From Saprospiraceae bacterium (lineage in GTDB: Bacteria > Bacteroidota > Bacteroidia > Chitinophagales > Saprospiraceae), in contig JAHDEC010000026.1 in the NCBI GenBank assembly GCA_020629035.1, positions 1 through 58,020 of the forward strand: a stretch of 58,020 nt of DNA, read 5' to 3'. The notes beneath the pieces are model-generated. The model was not told where the DNA came from. It made no database searches and saw only the letters and a program-made list of their open reading frames with translations. Positions 27,101 to 36,141 of the stretch are shown in pieces. A program made the position numbers and the translations under genes. Numbering within the stretch: position 1 is the stretch's first letter; each line of letters starts with the position of its first letter.

Positions 27101-29740
27101 TTAGAAGTTTTACCCTTTCTAGTTGAGCCTACTAAATATAAAGTGGGTGATGTTCTTAATTTTGAACTACCTCCAAGCACTTATGGGAAATACCTCATTA
27201 CAGTTGAAAACGGCGGAGCTATTTTGTATGATGAATTACGGTCAAGTGATCCGAATCAATCAACTTCAATAGCAATTAATATTACCGAACAAATGGCTCC
27301 TAATGCCTATGTACATGTTCATTACATTGCGGCATATGATGCTCACATGAACCATCGCCCTCTGAGACTTTTTGGTATACAAGCTATACAAGTTCATGCC
27401 CCAGAAAGCATTTTAGAACCTGAAATAACATTGAACAAAGAATTGAGGGCGGATGAAACATTTAATATAAAGATCAGGGAGAAATCTGGCAAAAAAATGG
27501 CATATACTATTGCTATAGTGGATGAGGGCTTGCTAGATCTCACCCAATTTACCACACCCGACCCTTGGAGCTATTTCTTCTCAAAAGAAGCATTAAACAT
27601 AAAAACATGGGACATGTATCGGGACATATTCCATCGTTTTTTAGGGGAATACAAGTCTCTCTTAGCCGTAGGTGGTGACGAATCAGGAGGAATTTCTAAT
27701 GAGGCTCAGGCCCAGCGTTTTAAACCTGCTGTTAAATTTTTAGGACCTTTTATGCTGGAGCCAGGAGAAGAGGCAAATCATCAAGCGAAGATATCTGAAT
27801 ATGTAGGTTCTGTTCGAACCATGGTCATAGGTACTAATGGACAAGCCTTTGGGCAAAGTAAGACTGAATCGAAAGTGCTCAAACCTTTAATGCTCTATGC
27901 TACCTTGCCAAGGGTCTTAGGACCTGGTGAAGCATTGCAACTGCCAGTCACTGTTTTTGCGATGAAAGATCATATCAAAGATGTTCAGCTTGAAATTAAA
28001 TGTTCAGATGCTAGTGTATTAAAAAATGGTAATCTTAAGGATATTCGCTTTGATAAGGTAGGAGAACAAGATTTGTCCTTCGATATTGAAACACCTGAAA
28101 ATGTTGGCGTCTTAAATTTTGAAATTATTGCTAGGTCGGGAAACGAAGTAGCCATGGAAAAAGTTGAAATTGATGTACGAGCTTCATCAGCTGCTATCAT
28201 CAAATCACAAAACTATTTAACAAGTGCTAGTAAGGATACGGATATCAGCTTTCAAGCTTTCGGAATGGAAGGTACAAACTCAGCGAAAATCACACTAAGC
28301 CGAGGTCTTAATTTTACTTTTGAGCCTTTTGTAGATAAACTATCAAATTATCCCCATGGTTGTCTAGAGCAAACTATTTCAGCCGTCTTTCCACAGCTAT
28401 ACTTAAATAAAATGGATTTGCTAAATGATCCACAAAAAATGGCTTTTCGCCAAAAATATAAAGCTGCACTCCAACGGTTGAGAACCCTACAACAAGATGA
28501 TGGAGGATTTTCTTATTGGCCAGGAGGAAATAAAGCCAATGCATGGGGGACAAGTTATGCCGTACAATTTTTACTTGAAGCAAAAAGGATGGCGTATGAA
28601 GTTCCCGACGCTATGTTAAAAAGAGCAATAAATTATCAATATAAGGCTGCAGACAGGTGGGTAATCCCTTCTTCCAATAATCGTAGGTACATAGGTAATT
28701 TAGATTTGGATCAAGCCTATCGCTTGTATGCTCTAGTTTTAGCGGGTAAGCCTAATTATGGAGCTATGAATAGACTGCGCCTCGTTCCAAATCTTAGTAA
28801 TGCAAGTAGGTGGATGTTAGCTCATGCCATGACGCTTGTAGGAGAGGAAGATGCTGCAGATTTACTAATGAAGCATACAAGTACAGCGGTAGGAGAATAT
28901 CGTGAATTGAGTCAAACGTTTGGGAGTCAAGTTAGAGACCAAGCGCTCATACTTAGAATATTATTAGAAAGAGGAGATAAACTACAATCAAAGAAGTTGA
29001 TTGATGAATTGACACCTTATTTTGATGGAACTTCGAGTCGACCCTTAAGTACTCAAGAAATAGCGCAATGCATGATTGCTTTCTCATTATTTGTTGGAAA
29101 TTTAGAAATAATAGAACAGGAAGTACCATTCGAAATAAGACAAAACAACGAACTTATTTTAGATGGTAACTTGGGCGAAAAGTCTTTGAGTCAAGAGGTA
29201 TCACTCAATGGGAAGAAAGTACAAAAACTTAAACTCACTAATAGGGGTGACACTGAAATATACAGTTCGCTCATTACAAAAGGAACACCATTAAGAGACG
29301 AAAGCAAGGCTGAGAACAGTGATTTGGAAATGACGGTTATTTATAAAGATATAGATGGTAAAGTAATCGATTTTAAATCACTTGCTCAAGGCCAAGATTA
29401 TACTGTAAATATTAAACTAAAGCATCCAGGTGCCCGGTTAGCATATGATAATATGGCACTTAGCTTGATTATGCCTCCGGGTTGTGAGATTATTAATACA
29501 CGATTACAATCGGATATTACATTTAATGAGGGTAGCTCATTTGATTATAAAGATGTGAGAGATGATAGAGTATACACCTATTTTTCGTTGGGTAAGAATG
29601 AAACGAAAGAATTTAGATACTTAATAAACGCAAGTTATGCTGGTAAATACTGGGTTCCTTCCGTTTTTGCTGAGGCAATGTATGATGGTGAAATAAATGC
29701 AAAGTCTCAAGGTTTTTGGACCGAAGTAAAAGCTAATTAG
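24197..29740 (+). CDS. Bacterial alpha-2-macroglobulin lipoprotein
   Basis: The 1847-residue protein is a lipoprotein (LVTSC, Cys20) of the bacterial alpha-2-macroglobulin family, thought to trap invading proteases in the periplasm. Macroglobulin domains fill the first two thirds, including the MG-type KLFFYGERDVWRPGDSIY region (about 614-631). The thioester motif Gly-Cys1389-Leu-Glu-Gln is intact and followed by the alpha-alpha toroid domain (LQQDDGGFSYWPGG, NAWGTSYAVQFL). The C-terminal receptor-like domain ends at KAN. It is followed after one base by the PBP1C gene, the same pairing as yfhM-pbpC in Proteobacteria. It is slightly longer than the E. coli protein. Confidence 0.95.
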   Translation: MKHLSLLASLVIFSILVTSCEKNSSAKLDDFNGYIYSYTAEPISACGEISVGLNFTPEPSLIQQLDWNKVLSVKPPIDAKAYYNRHRNAVVINSPPIEHNKKYTAIFNLGALTEVTRKLQFFEIPIERKVQVWNFHASHPEVKSMDFVDYTGHINYEDCEPDKTVIENGFTAKQGDNKLHIQWKHERKEKKSNFVIKNIKRTDKQEVIKITLSMASIGENEQAVHELIIPSKADFGYMRHVINDNDHMSIFFSDPLDRNQNLTGLFNIKGREINKINIEFNRVDLYFSSNKYGYYDLEILPGISNQAGFPLRDKTSQKVFFNPPMPFVEFAEKGHILPTTNAWKVPVKMVSTSGFRLRLLKVYERNIHQYFQNNRQELAHQNSLEKVGRIVLDTVYQLKQEDLFSESIHLLDLTQQVKREPRALYKLFLTIPTELNAYPCEDPIIQKQQDRVDRINFEQSYTVYYNDSDRYYSGQHFRDNASKNREYQSSPCNANYFNDILDQRILMCTDVGIVLKYEPEKHRYFAYVSNISDSEALANAKVVLYDYQGNELTTGKSNSDGVVYLNTKEIPFLVKATSPDGQAVYMHVSDDKALSLSTFQVEGKNWGSKSKLFFYGERDVWRPGDSIYMQCIYFDEKNNLPDRFPVQLTLMDPRGRIVEEWVVNEHKMGLFDIRFKTDINAPTGLWKVSAFIGNETHKHPVRVETIRPNRLKFEMTFANEKMISNDDQKNAKLDVKWMHGLEAKGLKTEVWLKQYALKNPFGEYFENFTFDDPFKKYKADLGMIKSQLSDNDGQLAFSIPLQEANRYPSQMRLAFSLRSFEKGGAFSTDVKSIKYSPYQDYVGVKWPGNRTDNNFIMESGKSVQLICVDEEGNRIDGEVEITIYHITNAWWYQYGQNSMNYSAIKNKFTAQSTKKTLKVNKEGLPYVISGNGRKLIEISSKSSGHSVARQLYIHDPNYRNKGDEEMSQLEVLPFLVEPTKYKVGDVLNFELPPSTYGKYLITVENGGAILYDELRSSDPNQSTSIAINITEQMAPNAYVHVHYIAAYDAHMNHRPLRLFGIQAIQVHAPESILEPEITLNKELRADETFNIKIREKSGKKMAYTIAIVDEGLLDLTQFTTPDPWSYFFSKEALNIKTWDMYRDIFHRFLGEYKSLLAVGGDESGGISNEAQAQRFKPAVKFLGPFMLEPGEEANHQAKISEYVGSVRTMVIGTNGQAFGQSKTESKVLKPLMLYATLPRVLGPGEALQLPVTVFAMKDHIKDVQLEIKCSDASVLKNGNLKDIRFDKVGEQDLSFDIETPENVGVLNFEIIARSGNEVAMEKVEIDVRASSAAIIKSQNYLTSASKDTDISFQAFGMEGTNSAKITLSRGLNFTFEPFVDKLSNYPHGCLEQTISAVFPQLYLNKMDLLNDPQKMAFRQKYKAALQRLRTLQQDDGGFSYWPGGNKANAWGTSYAVQFLLEAKRMAYEVPDAMLKRAINYQYKAADRWVIPSSNNRRYIGNLDLDQAYRLYALVLAGKPNYGAMNRLRLVPNLSNASRWMLAHAMTLVGEEDAADLLMKHTSTAVGEYRELSQTFGSQVRDQALILRILLERGDKLQSKKLIDELTPYFDGTSSRPLSTQEIAQCMIAFSLFVGNLEIIEQEVPFEIRQNNELILDGNLGEKSLSQEVSLNGKKVQKLKLTNRGDTEIYSSLITKGTPLRDESKAENSDLEMTVIYKDIDGKVIDFKSLAQGQDYTVNIKLKHPGARLAYDNMALSLIMPPGCEIINTRLQSDITFNEGSSFDYKDVRDDRVYTYFSLGKNETKEFRYLINASYAGKYWVPSVFAEAMYDGEINAKSQGFWTEVKAN

Positions 29741-29741
29741 C

Positions 29742-32045
29742 TTGACACTCTTTAAGAAAATATTCCTTAGCTCAGGAGCCATGATGATGATTGGACTCAT
29801 TAGCTTATGGCTAATCGGCAAACAAATAACGTTTAATAACGATTATGCACAGGTATTGTACGATCGGAATGGAAAAATCATTCAAGCTAGTGTTTCCAAG
29901 GATGAGCAATGGCGAATGCACTGCGATCAGCCTATGCCAGAGCATTTAAAGAAGGCTATTGTACTTTTTGAAGACGAGTATTTTTATAAGCACATTGGAG
30001 TTAATCCTCTTTCCATTATAAAGGCAATGAAAGCTAATTTCAAGGCTAGAAAAGTGGTTCGTGGAGGTAGTACAATTACTATGCAATTAGCAAGAATATC
30101 TCAAGGCAATAAGGCTAGAACTTATGCACAAAAAACTAAAGAAATTCTCTTGTCGTTTGCTATAGAATTAGTCTATACTAAAGAAGAAATTCTCAATTTA
30201 TACGGGCAATATGCACCATTTGGAGGTAATGTAGTTGGTTATTGTGCCGCTTCGTGGAAGTATTTTGAAAAACCTGCCAGTCAATTATCTTGGGCAGAGG
30301 TTGCATCATTAGCTGTTTTGCCAAATGCTCCGGCAAAAATATTTCCTGGACAAGATCAATCATCTTTTTTACGCAAGCGCAATTTTTTATTACACAAATT
30401 AGAAGCGAAAAATCACTTTGATAGACTGAGTTTAAAGCTGGCTTTAAAAGAAGATTTACCTAATGAAATATTTCACTTTGAAGCAATAGCACCTCATTTA
30501 CACCAGTATTTGAAATCATCAAAAGCTTCAAATATTATAAGTACAATAGATGGAAATTTACAGGCAAAAGCGATAGGTACCCTAGACCATTACAGCAGAA
30601 CTTATTCTTCTAGTGGTATAAACAATGTATCAGCTATAATTTTGGATAATCATTCAGGTCAGGTACTCAGCTATATTGGAAATAGGGATCACAGCGCAAA
30701 TCAAACCAATCGTGATGTAGACATAATTCAGGCGGAAAGAAGTCCTGGAAGTACATTGAAACCTTTATTATATGGTTTAGCTTTTGATGATGGGATTATC
30801 TGCCCAGCGTCATTAATGGAGGATGTTCCTATTTTCCTAAATGGATTCAGTCCACAAAACTATGATCGAACCTTTAGTGGTCTCACAAAATCAAGAGATG
30901 CTTTAACACAATCATTGAATATTCCAGCAGTAAATCTTTTACAGGAATATGGTGTCCAATTATTTATTGATCAGTTAGTATCTATGGGTTTTGAGAATAC
31001 AGACATGGACGATGATCATTATGGACTTTCGCTTATACTTGGATCAAATGAAGTGAGTCTTATAGAACTGGCTGGAGCGTATATGAACTTAGCGCGTAGC
31101 GCTAGCAATAAAACAGCTTTAGTGCCAAGTTTAATACTAAATAATCGAAATCAAATAAAGTATAAATTCGCCATTTCCTCGGTGAGTGCACTTCAGATTT
31201 TAGAAATCTTAACTGAAGTAAAAAGACCTAGGCAGCGAGAAGGTTGGGAACACTTTAATAGCAAGCAAAAACTGGCCTGGAAAACAGGAACTAGCTTTGG
31301 AAATCGAGATGCATGGGCCGTTGGTGTATTGCCTTCATATACAATTGTAGTTTGGGTAGGTAATGCAAGTGGAGAGGGTAGAAAAGGACTAACAGGCCTA
31401 AGTAAAGCTGGGCCCATTTTATTTTCTTTAGTAGATCTATTGCCTTATGAAGATTGGTTTGGTCCAATATTGCAGGACTACAAAACCACGGAAATTTGTC
31501 ATGATTCAGGTTATAAATTAGGACCCCATTGTTCTTCCGGAAAAATAATTCAGGTAGGCAGACTAAAAGGTCAACTAAAGACATGTCCTTATCACGCACA
31601 CTTTGTGCTAGACAGCACCAGAAATTACCAGATTTCTAGTCGGTGTTATGATGTGGCTAAAGGAATCGATACAAATATGTTTGTGCTTAAGCCCCGAATA
31701 AATCATTACCTAAAGCTAGCCAATGGGCACGACTTTTCTGCTCCTAAAACACACCCTGATTGTATAAACAATATAAATCAATTAGCGATTATTTACCCAC
31801 CTAGTGAATCAAGAGTATTGTTACCAAGAGAAATAAATAATGAACAGCAAGCTCTAATAAGTAAAGCCGCCACAGCAAACAGTCAAGACACCTTATTTTG
31901 GTTTGTAGACAATGACTTTATACAATACACGGTAGATGATCACTCTTTACTCATCCATAATTTAGAGATAGGCGAACATTCGATTGCAGTATCCTCCATT
32001 AGTGGTGCAAAAACCACTACGGTGTTTGAAGTTATCGAAGAGTAG
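29742..32045 (+). CDS. pbpC: Penicillin-binding protein 1C
   Basis: This 767-residue bifunctional peptidoglycan synthase has one N-terminal membrane helix (about 9-25). The glycosyltransferase domain has Glu77 in FEDEYFYKH and GGSTITMQLAR. The transpeptidase domain has Ser337-Thr-Leu-Lys340 as the acylation site, Ser391-Leu-Asn393 and Lys514-Thr-Gly-Thr517. A BiPBP_C Ig-like domain (about 690-767) closes the protein and is the mark of the 1C type. TTG at 29742, one base after the macroglobulin stop, is the likely start; later ATG codons would remove the basic residues before the membrane helix. It probably repairs the wall where the macroglobulin partner senses attack, a known hypothesis for this gene pair. 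Confidence 0.95.
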   Translation: MTLFKKIFLSSGAMMMIGLISLWLIGKQITFNNDYAQVLYDRNGKIIQASVSKDEQWRMHCDQPMPEHLKKAIVLFEDEYFYKHIGVNPLSIIKAMKANFKARKVVRGGSTITMQLARISQGNKARTYAQKTKEILLSFAIELVYTKEEILNLYGQYAPFGGNVVGYCAASWKYFEKPASQLSWAEVASLAVLPNAPAKIFPGQDQSSFLRKRNFLLHKLEAKNHFDRLSLKLALKEDLPNEIFHFEAIAPHLHQYLKSSKASNIISTIDGNLQAKAIGTLDHYSRTYSSSGINNVSAIILDNHSGQVLSYIGNRDHSANQTNRDVDIIQAERSPGSTLKPLLYGLAFDDGIICPASLMEDVPIFLNGFSPQNYDRTFSGLTKSRDALTQSLNIPAVNLLQEYGVQLFIDQLVSMGFENTDMDDDHYGLSLILGSNEVSLIELAGAYMNLARSASNKTALVPSLILNNRNQIKYKFAISSVSALQILEILTEVKRPRQREGWEHFNSKQKLAWKTGTSFGNRDAWAVGVLPSYTIVVWVGNASGEGRKGLTGLSKAGPILFSLVDLLPYEDWFGPILQDYKTTEICHDSGYKLGPHCSSGKIIQVGRLKGQLKTCPYHAHFVLDSTRNYQISSRCYDVAKGIDTNMFVLKPRINHYLKLANGHDFSAPKTHPDCINNINQLAIIYPPSESRVLLPREINNEQQALISKAATANSQDTLFWFVDNDFIQYTVDDHSLLIHNLEIGEHSIAVSSISGAKTTTVFEVIEE

Positions 32046-32094
32046 TGTTTTTTTATTTGGGAGTTTCCTGCTCAAGATTCAACTAAATATGCCT

Positions 32095-33834
32095 TTATTC
32101 TTCATGTTCTTTTGAAAAATAGATGCTTGAATCAAATTTAAAAATGATGTAATTATGCTCATTGCCATCATAACGAACTTTCATCCTAGTTTTTGAGGCT
32201 TTTTTACTTTCCCTATTATTTCTTAATTCGAAACTCCCAGTAGCACGATCTTTTTCAAAGGGTGTAACGAAAGGTAAATTTATTTCCCAGTCTGCAGAAC
32301 CCTCAATAACATCTAGACTTAATATAGTGATTTGTGAAGCATCATACTTAATTCTATGAATTCGATTAATTCCATCAGGACCTCCTGAACCACTGGACGA
32401 AGAACTAGTTATCAATGGATTGTCCAAGTCGAAAATGTCTATTAGTTTATAGGTAGTGTTTTGAATTTGTACAGCCTGTGATTGGTGTCCACTAAAATAG
32501 GCATTAGAAAGTTCCGACTTTTTTATTGAAATATCCCCTTCCATCACCCAATCGGCTGTAATTCCTAGTTGCAAATATTTTGTTCGTTTAATCCGATTAT
32601 CATACATTACTTTGTATCTAGTTCCTGATACTTCATCATCTGAAACATTTTCGACAAATAGAACCGTTTGATCAGCTTTATAATTAGCGTTTTTTGGTTT
32701 AAATATTAAAATATCTCCAGCATTTAAATTTTTAAATACGGATTCTTTCTGATAATCTTTTGCCCTAGCAATTAATTTATTACTCTTCGCATCATATATG
32801 CTTTCCATGATAAAGGATCCACCAAAAGTGATTAAGTATGACACCAATAAAAGAAAGATCCAGAAATATTGCTTAAACTTCAGCCATCCTTCTCTTTTTA
32901 GAAATATAACATCAGTTGCAGAAATACGATCATGCCAACGACCATTTTCATCAAAATAGGAAAAGGGTTCAAATGGAATTCTACGACATAAACTTCTGCC
33001 TAGTATAGTTAAAAAACCAGGATTGCTCATATCCTTAATGCTAACAACTCGAGTTCCTGTCAAGAATTTAATTGGAGTGGCTTTAAATATTCCTTCGAAA
33101 ATTAGAAAATAAATAATGGTAGAAACAGCTATAAGAATGCTTAAAATAATGGTTTCGTAATTATGATTGAAGAACGCCGTATTTTTAGCAAATACCATAA
33201 ATTGCTGAAGAACAATTGGAAAAATAAGTGTTCCCACTAAAAAAAAATCAAATAAATAATGAGCAAACCTAATCTTGAGTGGAATGATGTCAAAAGAAAA
33301 CTTCATTTGACCGTCAGCAAGCCCTTCACTTTTGTAATCTAATACTTCTCTGTTAACCAAGAATTTAGTGAGATAAAAACAGATGTAGGCTAATGGAATC
33401 AAGAAAATTAGCGGTAAAAAAATATCTATAGCTGACACTGATGGTGCATCAGAGTATAGGGAGTTTTCTGCCTGTTGCTTAAGTTGAAGGAAAAAAAAGG
33501 GAGTCAATATAATAGTTAAAAAAGTTCTAACAGCAATTATACTAAGACCAAATTTTATCAAACGTGCATCCTTACCATTTGATTTTATATAGTGAAACCC
33601 GCCAACGGTAAGCATAATTAAAAATAGAAAAGAAAAGTAACTGATCCTCTGACCAGTGGGGAATCGTCTCATAATCAGAGATAATGGGTCTTGAATGTAA
33701 ATCATTACAAATGTCCATATCCATTTCGAATAGTTCAAAACCAATAGAAGGGTATGCCCTATAAATCCAATAACCGCAATCGCAATAGCGATAAGACCTG
33801 TATTTTTTTCAAGAAATTCGTTGATCTTTAGCAT
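32095..33834 (-). CDS. RDD-family membrane protein with C-terminal soluble domain
   Basis: The 579-residue protein has several membrane segments near the N-terminus. An RDD domain follows (about 185-305), with RFAHYLFDFFLVGTLI, KFLTGTRVVSIKD, GRSLCRRIPFEPFSYF and HDRISATDV, the usual order of Arg-Asp rich helices and the closing HDRxxxT motif. A further membrane helix (about 317-340) and a soluble region of about 230 residues follow, for which I recognise no family. RDD proteins are poorly understood; some transport ions or small molecules. It is convergent with pbpC and divergent from the GIY-YIG gene. Confidence 0.8.
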   Translation of the reverse strand: MLKINEFLEKNTGLIAIAIAVIGFIGHTLLLVLNYSKWIWTFVMIYIQDPLSLIMRRFPTGQRISYFSFLFLIMLTVGGFHYIKSNGKDARLIKFGLSIIAVRTFLTIILTPFFFLQLKQQAENSLYSDAPSVSAIDIFLPLIFLIPLAYICFYLTKFLVNREVLDYKSEGLADGQMKFSFDIIPLKIRFAHYLFDFFLVGTLIFPIVLQQFMVFAKNTAFFNHNYETIILSILIAVSTIIYFLIFEGIFKATPIKFLTGTRVVSIKDMSNPGFLTILGRSLCRRIPFEPFSYFDENGRWHDRISATDVIFLKREGWLKFKQYFWIFLLLVSYLITFGGSFIMESIYDAKSNKLIARAKDYQKESVFKNLNAGDILIFKPKNANYKADQTVLFVENVSDDEVSGTRYKVMYDNRIKRTKYLQLGITADWVMEGDISIKKSELSNAYFSGHQSQAVQIQNTTYKLIDIFDLDNPLITSSSSSGSGGPDGINRIHRIKYDASQITILSLDVIEGSADWEINLPFVTPFEKDRATGSFELRNNRESKKASKTRMKVRYDGNEHNYIIFKFDSSIYFSKEHEE

Positions 33835-34031
33835 AGATAATAAAGGTTCTCCTAAAATGATTAATTAATATAAGTAAAATTCTTGTCATTGTTTTAACTC
33901 CAAAAAGCAATAGGAGATTAATCTAAAAATTGACTATTTCAAAAAAGAAGAATGCTATTCTTTAACCGCTCGCACTATTTTTAGTGATTGCGATGCATAC
34001 TTTTCTAATTATAGGCAAAAGATAGATTTAT

Positions 34032-34063
34032 CAAACATATTAATTAAAATTTTAATATGTTTG
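34032..34063. promoter_or_regulatory. 32-base inverted repeat before the GIY-YIG gene
   Basis: Perfect 12-bp arms CAAACATATTAA (34032-34043) and TTAATATGTTTG (34052-34063) flank an 8-base spacer TTAAAATT. It ends 15 bases before the TTG start of the GIY-YIG gene. Neither strand shows a T-tract next to it, so it is not a simple terminator. It could be an operator, a translation-blocking hairpin, or a target of the encoded protein. Confidence 0.5.
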
Positions 34064-34078
34064 TAAAAACACACAACA

Positions 34079-34459
34079 TTGGCCCGCACAAAAAATACAA
34101 TTTCAAGCGCCACAAAGAAGGGTAGACACAACGTCTATGTAATCGAACTTTCTAAACAAATATGGACAGATAACTGGAGATTTAGAAAGGCTAATCCGCA
34201 TTATCGAGGGATCAAAGAATGTCTCTACGTAGGCATGACTAGCAACACACCTAAAGAAAGATTTAAGAAGCATAAAACGGGCTACAGAAATAAAAAAGGT
34301 ATCAAAATATCTTCTTCAGTGGTACAGAAGTATGGATTGTACCTAAGACCATCCCTCTATAGTGTTTTTAACCCCATGTCAAAAGCGGATGCAAAAGAAA
34401 TGGAAGAATCATTAGCCAATTCGCTCAAAAAACGTGGCTATGCCGTTTGGTGGAATTAA
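34079..34459 (+). CDS. GIY-YIG domain protein
   Basis: The 126-residue protein has a GIY-YIG nuclease-like core: NVYVIEL in place of the GIY strand, then CLYVGMTSNTPKERFKKH (about 49-66) with the YVG strand, the conserved Arg and His, and a late Glu (MEESLANSL). The spacing between the two half motifs is longer than in simple GIY-YIG proteins because of an insert (SKQIWTDNWRFRKANPHYRG). The basic middle (KTGYRNKKGIK) would suit nucleic acid. The stop at 34064 in this frame leaves TTG at 34079 as the first usable start. It stands alone, 3 bp from the convergent propeller gene, behind a striking inverted repeat. Confidence 0.75.
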   Translation: MARTKNTISSATKKGRHNVYVIELSKQIWTDNWRFRKANPHYRGIKECLYVGMTSNTPKERFKKHKTGYRNKKGIKISSSVVQKYGLYLRPSLYSVFNPMSKADAKEMEESLANSLKKRGYAVWWN

Positions 34460-34462
34460 AGC

Positions 34463-36034
34463 TTAATCTTTAATAAATCGTTGCATATAATGCACACCTC
34501 CTATCCTTAATTGAGCACAATAAATGCCAGTTGGCAAATGAGAAACATTTATATGATTAGCATTAGACTCGCTAATTAAAACCATGCTTCCTTGATTATC
34601 TAATATATGAATAGTGTATTCGTCAAGCAATGCAACATCTATCGTTAAATAATCACTCGTAGGATTTGGGAAAACAGAAAGTGGGTTTTCTAAATTTATA
34701 GTCTCTATAGAACTTGTCAGGCAAGTTGCATCATCTGGGTCCACATAATGACAAAAGTTGTTTTCAATCAAAAAATCATATTGGACGGAAACCTCAAAAT
34801 CTAATTCTTCAAAGGTGAGAGGACTCTGTAAAACAAAGAAATCTATGGTTTGCAAATCATGAGCTCTTACAGTAAATTCTTCCACAGGAACATCTGAACT
34901 TTCACAAAACCCTTCACCTTTGTCATTGATAATGGCAGCCATCATTCCATCTAAAAAGCCAAAAACCGCGAATTTATCTTCACAAATGGGTAGAATTTTA
35001 TTTAAATATTGCTGGCCATTACTATTAAATAGTTCGCCAGGAATGTTTTTTACAAATACAAGTTCGCCATCACCACTTAGTTTAGCTATCATCGCATCTC
35101 CGTCATTGACAATTCGATTGTAACCGACCAGCATCAAACCGCCATCAGTTAGCTCTACAAAATCTTTAGCTTGTTCCCATTCATGCTCTAATATTTTTGT
35201 CCAGATGGGTTCTCCATCCGCAGTCATTCGAGTAAAAAAAATATGGGTTCCTTCTTCAGGTACCGTCTTCGCATAATAGAGCATTCCCAAATCACCATTA
35301 CTTAATTCCATAATACGCATTACATGGCCTAAGCTGTAACCCTGAAATATTTTTGACCATTGCAATTCACCATCTGGATTTACCTCGAATACCTGGAAAG
35401 GTCGTGTCCCATCCTCAGTGTTAAATGCGGTTCCACCTATGATAAAGTTTCCATTTGACAATGGCTCCATGGTTTGACTGGTGGCCGCTAATAAAACACT
35501 GTAACCTCGCTGGAATATAATCTCCATATTTTCATCACAATGGATAAGAAAGTTGTCGCCATTACAGCCACCTCCTAAAACATAAAAACCATCTTTATTA
35601 TCCGAAACCAAATCCCAACCAGCATTTGTGCTGGAGTGGAAAAGCCGCTTGGATCCCTGGAAAACACCATCTTTATCCACTTTAAAGATGACAATACTTC
35701 CTATGCCGTCTATATTAATATGACCTAAAACGAAAATGTCGCCGTTTTGATTAATGCATACATTTCTAATAAAGCTTATGTCATCGTTTGCAAGCGAAGT
35801 GGTCCAGATCAACTCTCCTTCATCACTAATTTTAACTATTTCTGCGTTTCCGCTTGAGCCAACAGCTACAAAACCACCATCTGCTGTTTTTTCAGCATCT
35901 GAAAACTCACCTACTGAGCTAAAAATGCTTTTATAGGTAGATTGTGAAGTACAAACAGTAATGATAAATAAGTTGACACTAATAAAAAGAATGGTACGTA
36001 AGCTTTGCATAAGATTCATTAATTTGATCAGCAT
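34463..36034 (-). CDS. T9SS-secreted propeller-like protein
   Basis: The 523-residue protein has a signal peptide (LRTILFISVNLFIITVCTSQ). A propeller-like series of strands follows with repeats such as TADGGFVAVG, NQNGDIFVLG, NKDGFYVLGG, LSNGNFIIGG, LSNGDLGMLY and LTDGGLMLVG, at about 45-residue spacing. The C-terminus (from about 445, FPNPTSDYLTIDV to RFIKD) is a T9SS type A sorting domain. It should be at the surface or secreted; no catalytic motif is seen. It is convergent with the GIY-YIG gene. An upstream Met in the extended N-terminus (MLIKLMNLMQ) makes the exact start uncertain: Met6 or Met9 would also give a normal signal peptide. Confidence 0.85.
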   Translation of the reverse strand: MLIKLMNLMQSLRTILFISVNLFIITVCTSQSTYKSIFSSVGEFSDAEKTADGGFVAVGSSGNAEIVKISDEGELIWTTSLANDDISFIRNVCINQNGDIFVLGHINIDGIGSIVIFKVDKDGVFQGSKRLFHSSTNAGWDLVSDNKDGFYVLGGGCNGDNFLIHCDENMEIIFQRGYSVLLAATSQTMEPLSNGNFIIGGTAFNTEDGTRPFQVFEVNPDGELQWSKIFQGYSLGHVMRIMELSNGDLGMLYYAKTVPEEGTHIFFTRMTADGEPIWTKILEHEWEQAKDFVELTDGGLMLVGYNRIVNDGDAMIAKLSGDGELVFVKNIPGELFNSNGQQYLNKILPICEDKFAVFGFLDGMMAAIINDKGEGFCESSDVPVEEFTVRAHDLQTIDFFVLQSPLTFEELDFEVSVQYDFLIENNFCHYVDPDDATCLTSSIETINLENPLSVFPNPTSDYLTIDVALLDEYTIHILDNQGSMVLISESNANHINVSHLPTGIYCAQLRIGGVHYMQRFIKD

Positions 36035-36141
36035 AAAGATATCTATAAAGGAATAAGCTCAGTGGACTTAGATGATCTTCGTTACACAATTCGGTATAAA
36101 CGTGATAAATTGTTACATTAATCAAAGAAACAGCGCTTAGA

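Noticed and set aside
31291-31599. Leftward 102-codon frame inside pbpC
   Set aside because: It lies opposite the KTGT region of the transpeptidase domain, which is clearly the true gene.
34455-34480. Short AT palindrome around the convergent stops of the GIY-YIG and propeller genes
   Set aside because: The arms are imperfect and short, too weak to call a bidirectional terminator.
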